A stretch of 64,000 nt of DNA, taken from assembly GCA_033239125.1 (NCBI GenBank), contig BSWB01000004.1:120599235-120663234 (forward strand), read 5' to 3'. Positions 23,539-36,377 of the stretch are shown one piece after another. This DNA is from Fagopyrum homotropicum. Taxonomy: Eukaryota; Streptophyta; Magnoliopsida; Caryophyllales; Polygonaceae. The position numbers and the translations under genes were made by a program. Each line of letters opens with the position of its first letter. Position 1 is the first letter of the stretch. The notes beneath the pieces were generated by a model. The model was given only the letters and a program-made list of their open reading frames with translations, ran no database searches and had not been told where the DNA came from.

Positions 23539-26500
23539 ATGGGGACTGGGGCAGCCGGTGCACTTTCTTCGACGGCGTATGTCGGATGGAAGGAGGCGTT
23601 CTTCTCGAGCGATAAGGGGGCGAAAGAGGTTCATTACTATCTCATGAGGAGAGATGGAGATTCAGATCTTGCAGTCGTTGGCAAGGAGAAGAGCCCTAGT
23701 CATATAACTTACCGCTACGTTGTTCAAGATAAGTTTGTTATCGGTGGTTCTTTTCCTCAATCGTTCGTCAAGCTCAGGTCTCGTGAGGCAGTCATCGATT
23801 GGTTGAACTCTATCGTTTCAGGTAGGCACCGTGCCCTCTTTTTCCATTCATCGATTGGTTGAAAAAAGAATTTGAAGAGGTTCTATAGAGTCTTGACCTT
23901 TCATCGTTATTTCCGATTTCGAATTGGATTTTTGTATTCGCTCTACTCTAGGTTTCTCTTTTGAAAAAGTATAGAGATTTGAAGGGGATGATTCAGTTTT
24001 GGGATTCCAGGCAGGTAACATGCCCTATCCAACCGGAGCAGTAGTTTTTCTTCTTTTCAATCGCTAGATCTGCCAATTTCTGGCGTGTTTTTATTTTATC
24101 TTTATGTTGTACAGCGCTAGGGCATATCAGATCTCCAGAAATATGCCCTTGGCGTTGATTTTGAATTAATTTTTGTATACGAATTAGACTATTTTCCTTA
24201 TTCTGATGGGGAAAAGAAGTTCGTTTATAGGACATGCCGAGGCTTCTGTTTTCTAGTTCTCGTTTTCAGTAATGTTTCGAATCTCATACTTTGCGTTAGA
24301 GCAGCTCTTCCCAATAAAATTGGCTAACGAGGAAGAACTGCCTACGTTTCCTTGTAAACTTCTCCAATATAATACGTTTCCTAATGAACTTCTCCAATAT
24401 AATACGTTTCCCGATGAGCTTCTCCAATTTAATACGTTTGAACGTTTTCGTTTTGACAAGCTTTTCATGACTATTTGGGGCAATGTTTTTACAGAAGCTC
24501 TTCCTAGAGTAAGTTTTTTACAAAAGCTCTGCAAATTTGTATGTTCTTGCTAAGGTTCATAATTTCTTGCCAAATTTCTGAATGAAAGATCTTCATATTT
24601 AAACCCAGTTTGCGTTCTTCATTTCTCCTAGTTGACTTTTACAGCTCTAATTGACATGTTTTGTTCCCCTCATGTATTTTTTTGTTTTCTTGCTGAACTT
24701 GGTAGTTGGTACTACAAATTTGTTCTCCACTAATCGTTGTTAGGCAAAATGTTTCCTGTCCGTCTAGACTATTCAAAATGTAGACTCCTTTTATGCTTCC
24801 TTGGGGTTATTTTTTTGCAGTTGGTATGCTTTATTTGATTCTTACATGCCCTAGTTATCACCAATTGTGGATATAAAGCCTTCTGAAGTTTAATTGGATC
24901 ATGCTGCTTCGTTTATAATCTTGTGAAGCTTACTCATTTATGCCCAATTTCTTCTCTGCAACAATTTGTGTTCAATTTTACTGTTCCCTTCTCCCGTCAA
25001 AATCTTATGATTCTTATTAGTCTTGTTATTTGTAGCTGACTTAATCTGGTCTGCAGGATTGTAGACCAATGTAAGAGCTGATTGAGAGCGATGCGACCTT
25101 TATTCCTCACCTTGTCTTATCTAGGTCAAGATCTACATGTTATATCTTTCATAGACTGTTTTCCTTATACATATGTGTCTCTATTCGTGTCCCTTTCAGT
25201 GTTCTCTGCTCTTTGTTATGTGTCTGCTGTCATGGTTAATTGTTTGTTATAAGCTTATATCTGTTGCATTTTTTCAGTCTATGTACTCCTTTTGTTCGGT
25301 TGTTTTATGCATACAGTAGCTGAATTTGTATTTCTGTTTATTTCAGAATGCCCAGCTGCAGTTGACATCAACACTGGTTTTGGTTCATTTGATGAGAGAG
25401 ATGCTGGGTTTTTAACCTTTGGAAGAGCTGTAAAGGTGTGATTGAATGTCTTAAAGCACTAAATATTTCTTATTTATGATACGAACTTTGATGTTGAGGG
25501 CGATGTGAAATGCTTTGATAAGGATTTGTCTCACAATTCGTAAATTGATTCTCTGTAAATAGGATGTTCAGATCCAGAAGGTTGGGCAATATGGAAAGCA
25601 GTGCTTGTGGTTGGGTTCTTCATGGATGTGTAAAAAGAAACGGAGGCACTATCAGTCATTCTGTCGCAATGGTGTTAAGATCTCAGTAAGTCTCTTTTAG
25701 GTCCTTTAGAATTCATTATTAGGTCATTTATCCCATTTTGATTATTGGTGTTACGAATCCAGCATAGTGATTTTTTTTCTTTGTATAGTTTATTAATCTT
25801 ATCATTTTAGCTTTTTTTTTTTTGCGATTAACCCTTAGCCTTCTCATTCAATTTTCAGGTTAATAATTTTGTCTTTGTATTGGCTGAAGAAAATAAACAT
25901 CTTGTTGCACTCTTGGAAGATATGTATGAAGATTTCCAAGGGAACAAAATGGTTTTGGTACGGTGGTTTCATAGAATTGATGAGGTTGATATTGATTTAC
26001 CTCACAAATTTAATGACAGGGAGGTTTTCTTTTCTCTTTGTCTTCAAGATCTTAAAATCGAGTGCATAGATGGAATAGCAACCGTTCTCAATCCACTGCA
26101 TTTTGATAAGTATTTAAAGGAAGTGAGAGACTCTTGGATCCAGCCATTTGTCTGCCAGAGGCTCTTTGACGATTGTGATATCAAGCCCTTTGATGTAACC
26201 CAGATTAAAGGTTATTGGTCCCAAGAAATCTTGTGTCATATGTACTCCAGTTCAGTTCCAAAGATGTCGGAGAAAATTTGGAGTCCCGATAAAATAATGA
26301 ATGAAAGAGAGCTTGTCAGCTGCCCTGTAATGTCTAGACCAAGAAAGAGACTCCGTTTATTGAGAGACTCAATAAATGATATTCCACATGGAAGTAAAAA
26401 AGGTGCTGTGGACAATCTTTGTTTGAATGGAAAAGGTTATGTTCCAAAGGTAGGGGGTGTAGTTACAGAGAAGCAACCGTCTTGCTTTGCTGTCGGCTGT

Positions 26501-27487
26501 CAGGTTGAGGTGCTTTCTCAGGACAGTGGAATGAGAGGCTGTTGGTTTCGGACATCTGTTGTCAAGAAGCACAAAGACAAGATCAAGGTGCGCTATGATG
26601 ATATACAGGATGCAGATGATGAAGTCAATAATCTCGAGGTAAGAGTTTTATAATGCTCTCTACTGTTTTCCTACATTTACTATCTCCCTGTTTACAGCAA
26701 TCATCCCTAAGTCATATGGCTCATGTTTTGTGCTGCAGGAGTGGGTGTCCTCATCCAGGATAGCTGCTGCAGATAATTTGGGTCTTAGAATCAATGGAAG
26801 GACAATGGTTAGGCCCTTGCCTGAACCCCACAATGGCAGAGTTTCATGGGCTTATGATGTTGGGTGTCTTGTGGATGCTTGGTGGCATGATGGATGGTGG
26901 GAAGGCATTGTAATCCACCGAGATTGTGATGAAAAAGTGCGGGTTTATTTTCCAGGTATAAGTCTACTCCATTGTCATATATTGCGTCTGTATTTGCATT
27001 AAAAACAGAAGTGAAGAATTGGTGTATCTTGTTTACAGGAGAGAAACGGGAATCAGTTTTCTGTGTTGGGGAACTAAGACACTCTCAAGAGTGGGTAGGT
27101 AACGGTTGGAAGGATTTGCATGGAAGAGCAGATTTTGCGAGTAAAATACAATCTGATCTAATAAGCCGTGGACGTGGTAATGAGATTGAAACTAGGGGGA
27201 GCAAATCAGAAGCTGAGCAAAGTGAAAATGAAATAGAGGATATCTCAAAAGACAAGTTTCTTGCGAAGTTGCAATGGAAATCTTGGAGAAAGAGAAGCCG
27301 CAGTGGGCATCATTTTGGTGAGAAGAATAGTGTTGGGTTGTATTCAAGAAGTAATCAGAGGTTGGTAGAAGTGGGAGCAGCGAAAGCATTGAAGGTTAGC
27401 ATCAAGAAATGCAAATACATGGGAGATCCTGTTTTCAGTAATTCAGTTCCGCGGCCTCCTGTAAGAAGCTTAATTATGTCTAGATGA
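23539..27487 (+). CDS. BAH and tandem Agenet domain protein (chromatin reader), six coding exons, 646 aa
   Basis: Coding exons are 23539-23821, 25347-25435, 25563-25685, 25859-26638, 26739-26955 and 27039-27487. All introns are GT-AG, all phases close and the total is 1941 nt. Residues about 125-250 form a BAH domain (QYGKQCLWLGSSWMCKKKRR, then VFVLAEENKHLVALLEDMYE and MVLVRWFHR). Residues about 373-440 and 463-535 are two Agenet (Tudor-like) domains, the second with DVGCLVDAWWHDGWWEGIV. Plant proteins with this order are nuclear and are thought to read histone marks. The C-terminus is basic (WKSWRKRSRSGHH), perhaps for nuclear targeting. The start is the first ATG of exon 1, giving MGTGAAGALSSTAYVGW. 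No lesion is visible, and it is the only apparently intact host gene here. The exact orthologue and bound mark are not known to me. Confidence 0.9.
24343..24440 (+). repeat. 30 bp minisatellite in intron 1
   Basis: The word TACGTTTC/G recurs at 24343, 24373, 24403 and 24433, with CTTCTCCAAT in each of the three full units. Period is 30 bp over 3.3 copies, inside the 1525 bp first intron. A multiple-of-3 period keeps a frame open, but nothing suggests coding. Confidence 0.85.
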
Positions 27488-29129
27488 TGATAGTGTTTTG
27501 TTAATCTCATTCTTGGTGAGACCAGTTTTGCTGTTGTGGTTAGACAGCTAGTTGTCCAAAGAAGCCCATAAGTTATGTCTGTTTTGTACATCCTCTCACA
27601 ACACCTGATGGTTTACTGTTGGGGTTTTGTTTTGGTTGAAAGTTTCAACCCGGGGATGCTGTGGATTCTCTACTGTTGTAAATACACTTTCCGCCCCTTA
27701 GCTGGGTGTTTTTTTTTTGAGCTGTTTCATAATTTTATACTGTATTATGTAGGCTTAATCAGTTAAACAAGTGATTTTTAGTCAAAAATGTGGGACTCAA
27801 CTTCAGTCTACTTTGTTGAAGCATCTTCTTTATTGCATTCACACCAAGCCACCAACGTTGAAAGTTGATGCCCCCACAATTCCACTTGAGTTTGCTGTCT
27901 ATTGTTTATTTTTGACATGTTTGCAGTTCCTTGTCTGCCACGATGATATTGCTTTTTCCCAATAGTGAAACTAGGGTTTTTAATTTCTCTACATCCTTGG
28001 AGTTTGTGGTCTTACATGTTCTTGCTAGCTCTGCTGCATCAAAACCAGATAACTCATGTCATGCATTGTATGAACCATTTCTGAATCCACATGGAAGAGT
28101 CAAATCAAAAGCAAGCTTTTGATTAAGCAGAATCAGATGCCATGGGATCTGACAGAGTATTAAAACCTAAACTCCTCGGCATTAATTCTACCATTGAACT
28201 TGATTTTGGACCACAAAATGATGCCAACACACCCCCTTGAAACCTCCATCTCCGATTCAGCAAAGGTGAGTTTTTCATCAGCCTTTTTCTTTCGTTGATT
28301 TCTACTTCATTGCTTATATTTGCTGGTGTGTTAAATCTCAGTACTGCTGCATGTTGCTGAGAGTCTCAGTTGACTGCAAATCTTGCCATAAAAAGCTCAG
28401 GAGGATCCTCCTTAGCATCAAAGGTAATAAATACTCTTAGCTGACGATGATCATCTCATACCTACTACTAGATTAAGCTCATCATTTAGTACATGCTTCC
28501 TGAAGAGGTGGAAACACACATGATAGAGAGGCAATTCAGCCGTGTGAGCGTCTGTGGGCGGTTTCGGCCATCTGATGTCGCACTCAAGGTCCAAAAAGGC
28601 ATGAATCGAAGGGTTGGTATTCTCGAGATGCAAGAGTTTGATGGATCCGGAGGACAATCATGTCAACCACAACCAGCATATGGCTAAGCACATACGGAGA
28701 GTTGGGGGTTGTAGCGTGTGTGTATAATGTACAACTGTCATTCATGTTCTACTCTTGAAGCCCTAAAGCTTCATTGCCAAATAAGTTTTTAATATTCTTA
28801 TTCTTCTCCAGGAATTTAGAATCATTTTTTTGTGTGTCATAAAGAATTGAGAATCTTTAAAGTCATTAGTGGAGGCACACAAATTTATTCTCTCTATTTC
28901 CTAATAACTTTGTTATTGTGATTGTTGGTAAAAAATGATTTGAGGGTTGAAACGTGAAAAGAGTGATACATCAAGCGAGCAATGAACAAATTTGTTTATC
29001 AAATGTATGATTATCTGCGTTAAAATTAAGCTCATGATCTCATTGATTGATGTTGTTCAAGCTATTGGGTTATAAAGTCCAATGGATATTTAGACTTATT
29101 GTTATTAGGTTTTTAGATCCTAGTAGGAA
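27488..29129. other. 3' flank of the host gene and intergenic sequence
   Basis: Starts with the probable 3' UTR of the BAH-Agenet gene. I could not choose a polyadenylation site among several AT-rich signals. ORFs of 60-70 codons (for example 28493-28687) resemble no family I know and are not supported as genes. No transposon ends recognised. Confidence 0.5.
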
Positions 29130-29744
29130 TAAGAATTGTGATTCTATCTTGGGTTTTTACAAATGATAATGAGATGGGCTCTTTGATGAGCAACGAGACT
29201 TGGGAACTAGTTAAGTTCTCAAAGGGTAATAATACAGTAAAAATACATTGCACAATAAGTTGGTTTACAAAATCAAGGAGGTTGATTGGAGTAAGTGGCA
29301 CAACTAGTTGTAAAAGGAATCCAACAAAATTATGGTATAAAATTTTTACATAATGATCTAGATGAAGAGATCTGCATGAAGCAACCAAAGGGCTAATTTT
29401 TTGAGGGTAACATTGAAAGTGTGTGCAATTTAAACAAGAGCTTGTACGGATGGAAATAAGCTCTTAAACAATGGTACAAGAAGTTTGATGGATTGGTGAA
29501 TGATATTGAGTACGTGAGGAGTGTAGTTGAACATTGTTGCTACTTAAATTTCCCAACGAATAAATCATACTAATACTACTATATATAGATGACATGTTAT
29601 TAACATGTTCTAGTGTTCGAGAATTGAGAAATTAAAGTAGTTGTTTGAGTGGTTTGTTATGAAGGACCTTTGTGAGACTACATGAAGTTTGGTTTTGAGG
29701 AGTGATCAAAGGGAACTTAGAAAGTTGTATTTTTCGCAAGTTGA
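29130..29744 (+). pseudogene. Ty1/copia reverse transcriptase relic
   Basis: Successive frames read MGSLMSNETWELVKFSKG (start of copia RT), DLDEEICMKQPKG, LNKSLYGWK and QWYKKFDGL, then an IDDMLLTCSS-like catalytic segment and a decayed MKDL region. This is the copia RT order. Stops and frameshifts throughout, with no LTR nearby. Confidence 0.8.
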
Positions 29745-30644
29745 AGACATAGTCCGTGAGCCAGACATTGATGTACCGTGTCTTTGAATCTTTCCCGAGA
29801 TTCATAAATTGTTTTACCCGTAGACATCTTGAAACTAGTGATTTTGGTGCGTAGTTTAGCTATCTTGCGTGGCGGGAAGAATTTGTTCTTGAATGCTTTT
29901 TGCAGCTAATCCCAAGTAGTAATGGAATTCGAGGAGAGGGATCGGTACCAATCAAAAAAAGATTCCGAGAGATAGAATTTAAAAGCCGTCATTCAAATTG
30001 TTTCAGGTGGCACGTTCTAAACTTTGATATTATTGACGAAGACCGAGAATCCTTCCATGTGTCGAACATGGTCGTCGGATGGAACCCCTAAGAAGGCATG
30101 AGTTGTGACCAAGTTCATCAACCCGATTTTTAATTCGAAATTCGGGGCGGTGATTTCAAGAGTAACAACCCCACTGATAGGGGTGACATAGGTGGGTAGA
30201 ATGTATGCGCCTTAGTAGGCATATTTCGTTCAATGGCACATATAGCCATTTTAGCTTCAACTCTTATTGTCTCAACATCGTCAACAATATATTGAGCGGC
30301 TCGTGCTCTTTCATGGGCGTCGTCAAAAAGTTGACGCATATCGATCATTTGTCGCTCAATTTTGAGCAATTATAGCAGTTACTTTAGAGAATTATTCCAT
30401 TGTTGGATGACATTGTTGTAGTGGTGGGTGGATGGGTTGCATTTGATGATTAAAAGTGTTTCTCGCGTGATTAGGAGGGTCGAAAGACCTTATACACCTT
30501 GAGTGTAGTATTCTTTCAGATTCCGGGTTGGCTGGTGTAAGGGTTTTCCTTGTACTCCTTCCTTTGCGCATTGCAAGTGAAAAAAAAGAGAAAAGGATTA
30601 AAAATTAAAAGATTTTAAAGTTGATAAGTCAAGATGATTCAAAA
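29745..30644 (-). pseudogene. Athila/Tat-type gag relic
   Basis: On the minus strand, from about 30130 down, the segment HAFLGVPSDDHVRHMEGFSV is followed by SITTWD, then AFKNKFFPPRKIAKLRTKI and SRERFKD. This is the order of the capsid region of Athila/Tat gag. The minus-strand ORF at 30369-30130 lies at the N-terminal side. Several stops. The gag sits directly after the PBS at 30645-30666. Confidence 0.75.
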
Positions 30645-30726
30645 CCTTCCCCGACAATGGCACCAACTTGATCAGGGATTAAGTGTGAATCTTAAGTCCT
30701 AAAACTACTTAGAGCACCCACAATGT
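30645..30726 (-). mobile_element. PBS and LTR stub of the gag element
   Basis: On the minus strand TTGGTGCCATTGTCGGGG (within 30645-30666) is a tRNA-Asp-type PBS variant. The bases to 30726 would be the 3' end of its 5' LTR. The LTR is cut by insertion of element 1 at 30727. Confidence 0.6.
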
Positions 30727-32764
30727 TGTAACATCCGAAATTTTTAATCCGGGTGTCGAGACGTTTCCGAGCTTCCCGCGTCAACGGCTTAGTTTTTCCC
30801 GCATGCATGTGTGCTGAGTACCGGGATTTATTCCCAAAATCCCGTGTCGACCCCTCGTTCCCCTCATTCCGCTTTTGATCTCTCGTTTCCAGTTGAGGTG
30901 ACAAGGGGCCAGCTGACCCCTTGTTTCCCTCCCACCTTTTCAGCTTTGTTGGATTCTCCCTCTCTCCTCTTTCACTTCTCATTCACGTTAGTTAATTTTT
31001 TTCCTCTACTCTCTCTTGTGCTTTCATCCTCTCTTCCCTTGGAGATTTACTTGTGGATGAGCTGTAGTGAAGAATGATCTCAATGAGTTGGTAAGTTCTT
31101 CCTCTTTTCCCCTCTCCTTCCTTGCTGCATATCCTTTCTTTCCTTCCCCTTCATCCATGGCCATGGATGGAGCTCTTGAGGAAGCTTTTCCTTAGATCCG
31201 TTGCATGTTTATGTTCTTGGCACGATTAGGTCATGGAGAGGAGCCTAAGATCATAGGTTGGTGTTTGGAGAAGACCCAACAAGAAGAGGAAGACATCGGA
31301 GCTAAGGATCCATAGTCGCAAACGAAGAGACAATCTGCTGCTCAAACCGCGGGGGCGGATCTTCAGAGGCGCGGGGCGGAACAGGGCCACCGCAGGGGTG
31401 GCTCCCAGGCACAGGGGAGGCGCCAGACTTCCGCAGGGGCGGTGACAACTCCACACAAGGGGCGCCAGCTTGCTTCCACGGCTGCGTTTTCTTCACCAGT
31501 TGGCTCCCTCCTTCCTTTCTCTTCGTTCCTTTCCTATCCTTGTGATTATACCTAGTTATAAGCATGCTTAGGGTGGACCTAAGACTTATGAGAATGCCAT
31601 CTAGTGGTTGCTATCCTTGGAGCCCTTATGGCTTGATGTGATTGTTGATCTCGAGTTGGTTGAGCATGTTGAATCTTTCTAGGCTAGAGTGGCTCTCCTA
31701 GGCTATTGTTCATGACCTTTTGATATATAGGTTGTTGTGTGAGGTTTCCTTGTGCTGAGAGTGTTGTGAGGATTGTGATTTCTAGGATGCGTTCCTAGGT
31801 TGAGAGCTAAGTGATCTTACGTAGATCCCTAGAGTGAAGTCTTAGACTTCGTTGAGTTTGAGCTTGTATTTATGAGTGTATTCTTGTATGAGCAGGTTAT
31901 GTGCTTCCTTTGTAAGGAAGCGAGAGTGTTGTGAGTGAGTGTGGTGACGAGGTAAGTCTCTGAACTTACTTAGCTCGTATTCTATGTATTAGACTCGATG
32001 TGTGTTTGGTGGTGTGTGTTTTATTGCTTCCATTATAACTTATAAAACCGGAAATAGGAATACCGACCTTTATATATTATTTGGCCCAAGTGTATGATAA
32101 CGGGCGGTGACAACTTGTCTAGCTCTTGCGTAGAGCTAGGAGGTTCTTGGCGACTAGCCCGTGTGGTTAGACGGTCGGATGCATCCGTACCGTTCCATGC
32201 GGTAAGTGGGGACCGAGGCGAGTTTCGGGAGATTCTCGTGTCACAAAAGAAGTTGAATTAGAACGGAGTATGACCTAATAAATAAAGATAATAAACCGGA
32301 CTTGTTTGTTGAGCATGCTTATGTGATGTTATGATGTATGAGTGTGTATGTGTCTTCACCTTGTTTCTAATGCTTCGAAGTGAGCTAACGGTTTTAAACC
32401 GCTTGTGTAGTTGCCCCGTAGGTTAGAGACGCCGCCGAGTGAGGTGGAGGAGTGGACAACCGAGGGCCGCCGTACATTTTAGGACGGGGGCATTTTTGGA
32501 TTATTAGTGTTATGTTTCGATTGTGGTTGATGTACGGTTTTCGGATTTATGTTTTGGTGTCTTGTGTCGTTTTGAGGACTCGGTTGAGTTTCCATATTGT
32601 ACCCTTTACTTTTCAGTCTGCATACATTACAAACGATTTGAGTTTTGCCTTTATTTGTGCCATGTTGGAAAGGTCCGGTGAGATTGTTGTCAAGCTAAGG
32701 GTCGAGACCCATTGTGAGGTCTTGCCTGTAGCATTCCGATATCCCGTGGATTCGGGGTGTTACA
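30727..32764 (+). mobile_element. 5' LTR of element 1 (Tekay-like Ty3/gypsy)
   Basis: Starts TGTAACATCCG and ends GGGGTGTTACA, 2038 bp, homologous to the LTR at 1145-3185. It carries G-rich GC motifs (CCGCGGGGGCGG, CCGCAGGGGCGG) at about 31345-31465 and a GTAAGT/ACTTAC hairpin at 31952-31969. The 3' LTR partner is not in the window. Confidence 0.9.
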
Positions 32765-32767
32765 AAG

Positions 32768-32785
32768 TGGTATTAGAGCCCTAGG
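32768..32785 (+). other. Primer-binding site of element 1
   Basis: TGGTATTAGAGCCCTAGG, three bases inside the LTR, is one mismatch from the canonical initiator tRNA-Met PBS. Confidence 0.85.
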
Positions 32786-33202
32786 TTGACAACAATGACA
32801 CTTGCAACCTTCTAAAGGCCGAATGAGGAATAAACAAAACCCCACGGGTTCTGACTTTTTCGATTTCAAAAATTTCATATGCATGAGTCGGGATTGGGTT
32901 AGAATGTATGGGACCACCACTCCTCACGCAAACCTCGGCAACATAGATTTCTGGATTTGATTTAGGTAAGTATATATAGTTACATAGTTATCTATATATT
33001 TGTATATGACCTTAGGATTGTTTTTAGATTCGTATGTACCTAGCTATGCATGTGGCCTTAGGATGATTGGGCTTTTATGCCTTGGTTGTATCTTGGATTC
33101 GGTTTCTTTGTATGCTTTTATAAGTTTCCTTTCATATTAATATTACAAGTGTTACGTACATACCAATTTAAATGTATATAAACAAATGCAAAACGATATC
33201 AG

Positions 33203-34538
33203 ATGTCACGTACGAGAGCTACCGCATATGCAGGACCCGCCAAGGGTAGACCCCCTCTTCCTCCTACCGTCCCGAGACGTGGACGAGTAGGGAGACCTCT
33301 AGGCACGAGAGGTCGGGGACGTATTCCTATTGTGGACCCACCAGTTGTGGATCCTCCAGCAGTTGAGGATCCTGTTGAGGATGTGACAGAGAGCATCATT
33401 CCCGAGGCTAGGGATAGGGCAGTCGTGAGATCCGGGGCACATAGTTCCCCATCTGCTAGGACCGGGGGAGCATCGATTGGAGCTACCGTGTTTGAGGATT
33501 ACGTACGCCGAGTTGAGGAGGCGTTTAGGACGGGAGCACCACCTCCCGCACCACCGGTGCCTGTACCTGCACCTGTACCAGCACTCGCGAGATGAGTTGA
33601 GGTCTCGCAGAGGGCTACTCAGATTAGAGCCGCACCAGAGATAGCTGCACCAGTGGTAGTTGCACCCGAGCCGGTTGTGGAGATTGCTAGGGCTAGAGAC
33701 GAGCTGAGGTCATCTAGGCCTGATTCATGGTTGAAGGCTTTCAACCAACAACATGTACCCTACTTCGACGGGAAGGTAGGGTTAGAGGTGGAGCATTGAA
33801 TTGGGCACGTGGAGTCGGCCTTAGAGGCAATCCGTTGCCCAGCGGAGAGGCAAGTGGAGATAGTCCAGACTTTGTTCAAGGAGCAGGCCCAGTATTGGTG
33901 GAGGACGGTTAGAGGAGGTGTGACTAGGATGGACCAACTACCGAGTCTCGTGAGAGAGACATTTTGCCCGGATGCACTGTGGAGAGACAGAGTTCAGAAT
34001 TTCTTAGATGCAGGTTTTGAAGACGTCCTAATCATTAAGGCGATCAGACATTTTTGGGCGGAGTTAGCATTGCTAGGCCTGCTGCACCTCCAGCAAACCA
34101 ACATGTCTATCTCTTTTCCAGGATATTGAGGGAGTCTGCCCATGCCTACCTTGGGGATTTCGTTGTGACTCACTAGCGGAGTACCAGGACCGAGCTTCGG
34201 CTTATGAGAGAGACCGCCCAAGGTCCAGGAGAGCAGCACAATCCGGAGGGCCAGACAAGAGGCCGCGGACATGGCCAACTAGTATAGGGGCAGGAGCCTC
34301 AGGCCAGGGGCGTAGCCAGACACAAGGACATCCCGGTCCCCAACAGTCGATTCAGACACCAGACTGGGGTCGACAATGCCACAAATATGGAGAGTTTGGG
34401 CACATTCGGACGACATGTAAGAGGCCGCCCGCTACATGTTTTACTTGTGGCCAGGTGGGTCACCGAGCTGCTTTCTCCCGTAAGGGCAGGTCACAATCAC
34501 AACAGGGTTCTTCGCTTGTAGGAGTAGCAAGAGGTAGT
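33203..34538 (+). pseudogene. Element 1 gag, broken
   Basis: The ATG at 33203 opens MSRTRATAYAGPAKG and a Pro/Arg-rich N-terminus, which stops at TGA 33593. Capsid-like sequence follows in other frames (VESALEAIRCPAERQ, QYWWRTVRGG). Two zinc knuckles near 34375-34480 are damaged: CHKYGEFGHIRTTC has Tyr for the second Cys and CFTCGQVGHRAAFS has Ser for the last Cys. Gag would form the capsid and bind RNA. Frameshifts and stops make it non-functional. Confidence 0.8.
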
Positions 34539-36377
34539 TAGAGGCCGCCACAGTTCTAGCCACATAGCTCTCAACAGAGGGGTCAGGGTCAGACTCGTAC
34601 ACACGGATCAGCCCAGAGGCAGGGCCGAGGTAGAGGCCGCGGTGGGGGTACCCAGGAGACCAGAGGCACACATGCTAGGGTATTTGAGTTGAGGAGTGCT
34701 ATTGATCGAGCAGCGCCGACAGCTATAGGTACTATTCAGATCCATGGCCTTCCAGTCCGAGTTTTATTTGATACGGGTGCTACTCACTCTTTTATATCCA
34801 ATGATTGTGTAGCTAGGTTGTCCTTAGTTACGGTAGAGGGGAGACCCTTTGTTGTGGGATTACCCGTTGGGGGTAGGGATAGTGGTACCCGAGAGGTACA
34901 CAGTTGTCCCATACGCTTGGGAAACCGTGATTGGTTAGCCAACTTCTATGTCATGCACTTGGTGCATGAAGAAGTCATCCTTGTGATGGATTGGATGGAC
35001 CGCCATCGAGCTGTGTTGGATATCAACCGGAGGACCGTGACGTTTACCACGGAAACAGGACATGAGGTGATTTTCCGAGGTTGGGACCTCGGGAAGGCCG
35101 GTACAATCATTAGCGCAGTCCGAGCCGCGAGATTGATCAGGCAGGGATGCGATGCCTTCTGGTGTTATCCCACGAGGGAGGAGACGGGACCATCATTGGA
35201 GGAGATTCCCGTGGCATGTGAGTTGAGGATGTATTCGGGGAGCCACCCGAAATACCACCGCAAAGGAGCGTGGATTTTTCTATTGAGTTGGATCCCGGCA
35301 CGAGGCCGATCTCCAAGGCTCCATACCGCATGGCGCCAATTGAGATGCTGGAGCTAAAGAAGCAACTCGAGGAGTTAGCCGAGAGGGGTTTCATACGCCC
35401 GAGCGTTTCCCCTTGGGGTGCACCGGTCCTCTTCGTCAGGAAGAAGGACAGATCTTTGAGGCTCTGCATTGATTATCGGGAGTTGAACAAAGTCACTATC
35501 AAGAACAAGTATCCTCTACCACGCATTGATGATTTGCTAGACCAGTTGTAGGGGGCCTCCGTGTTTTCGCGTATCGACTTGAGGTCGGGATACCACCAAC
35601 TGAGGGTTAGAGAGGAGGACGTGCCGAAGTCGGCATTCAGGACGATATATGGCCATTATGAGTTTCTCGTGATGTCGTTCGGGCTCACGAATGCACCCAC
35701 CGTCTTCATGGAGTTGATGAACGACATCTTCATCGAGTTCTTGGACTAGTTTGTGCTAGTGTTTATAGATGACATTTTAGTATACTCCCGGAGTAGGAAG
35801 GAGCATGCGGGACACTTGAGGACGGTTCTTCGAGTCCTTCGGGATAGAGAGATTTATTCAAATCTCTCTACGTGCGAGTTTTGGATTATGAGGGGACATT
35901 CCTAGGTCATATAGTTTCCGCCGAGGGTGTCATGGTTGACCCGGCGAAGATAGAGTCCGTTTCTTCATGGCCGCTTCCTAGGACGGTCAAGGAGGTGCGC
36001 AATTTCTTGGGCTTAGCGGGATACTACCGTTGTTTAGTTGAGGGCTTCTCCGTGATTGCTCGGCCGTTTACTTCCTTGCTGAGGAAGTCTACCAGGTTCG
36101 TCTGGTCCGAGCCTTGTCAGCGCAGCTTTGAGGAGTTGAAGAGGAGGTTGACCTCCGCTCTTGTTTTAGCCCAGCCTGAGGGCGTAGAGTATTTCGTTGT
36201 CTATAGTGACGCCTCAAAGCTAGGCTTGGGGTGCATTTTGATGCAGAGGGGTAGGGTTATTGTGTACACTTCTTGGCAGCTGAAGCCATACGAGGAGAAT
36301 TATCCCACCCATGATCTTGAGCTAGCGGCAGTGATTCATGCCCTGAAGATCTGGCGACACTACTTGTATGGGGCTAC
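34539..36377 (+). pseudogene. Element 1 pol: protease, reverse transcriptase, RNase H; cut by element 2
   Basis: Protease: LFDTGATHSFIS near 34767. RT: GFIRPSVSPWGAPVLF, LRLCIDYRELNKVT, SRIDLRSGYHQL, VFIDDILVYSRS with the catalytic DD, and FLGHIVSAEGV. RNase H: FVVYSDASKLGLGCILMQ, then YPTHDLELAAVIHALKIW, ending at HYLYG where element 2 begins. The sequence resembles the Tekay (Del) chromovirus lineage. TAG stops sit at 34539, 34557, 35549 and 35747, with frameshifts between PR and RT and near 35870. Integrase is absent from the window. Confidence 0.9.

Noticed and set aside
28493..28687. Small ORF downstream of the host gene
   Set aside because: No recognisable family, no splice or promoter context, and length is within chance.
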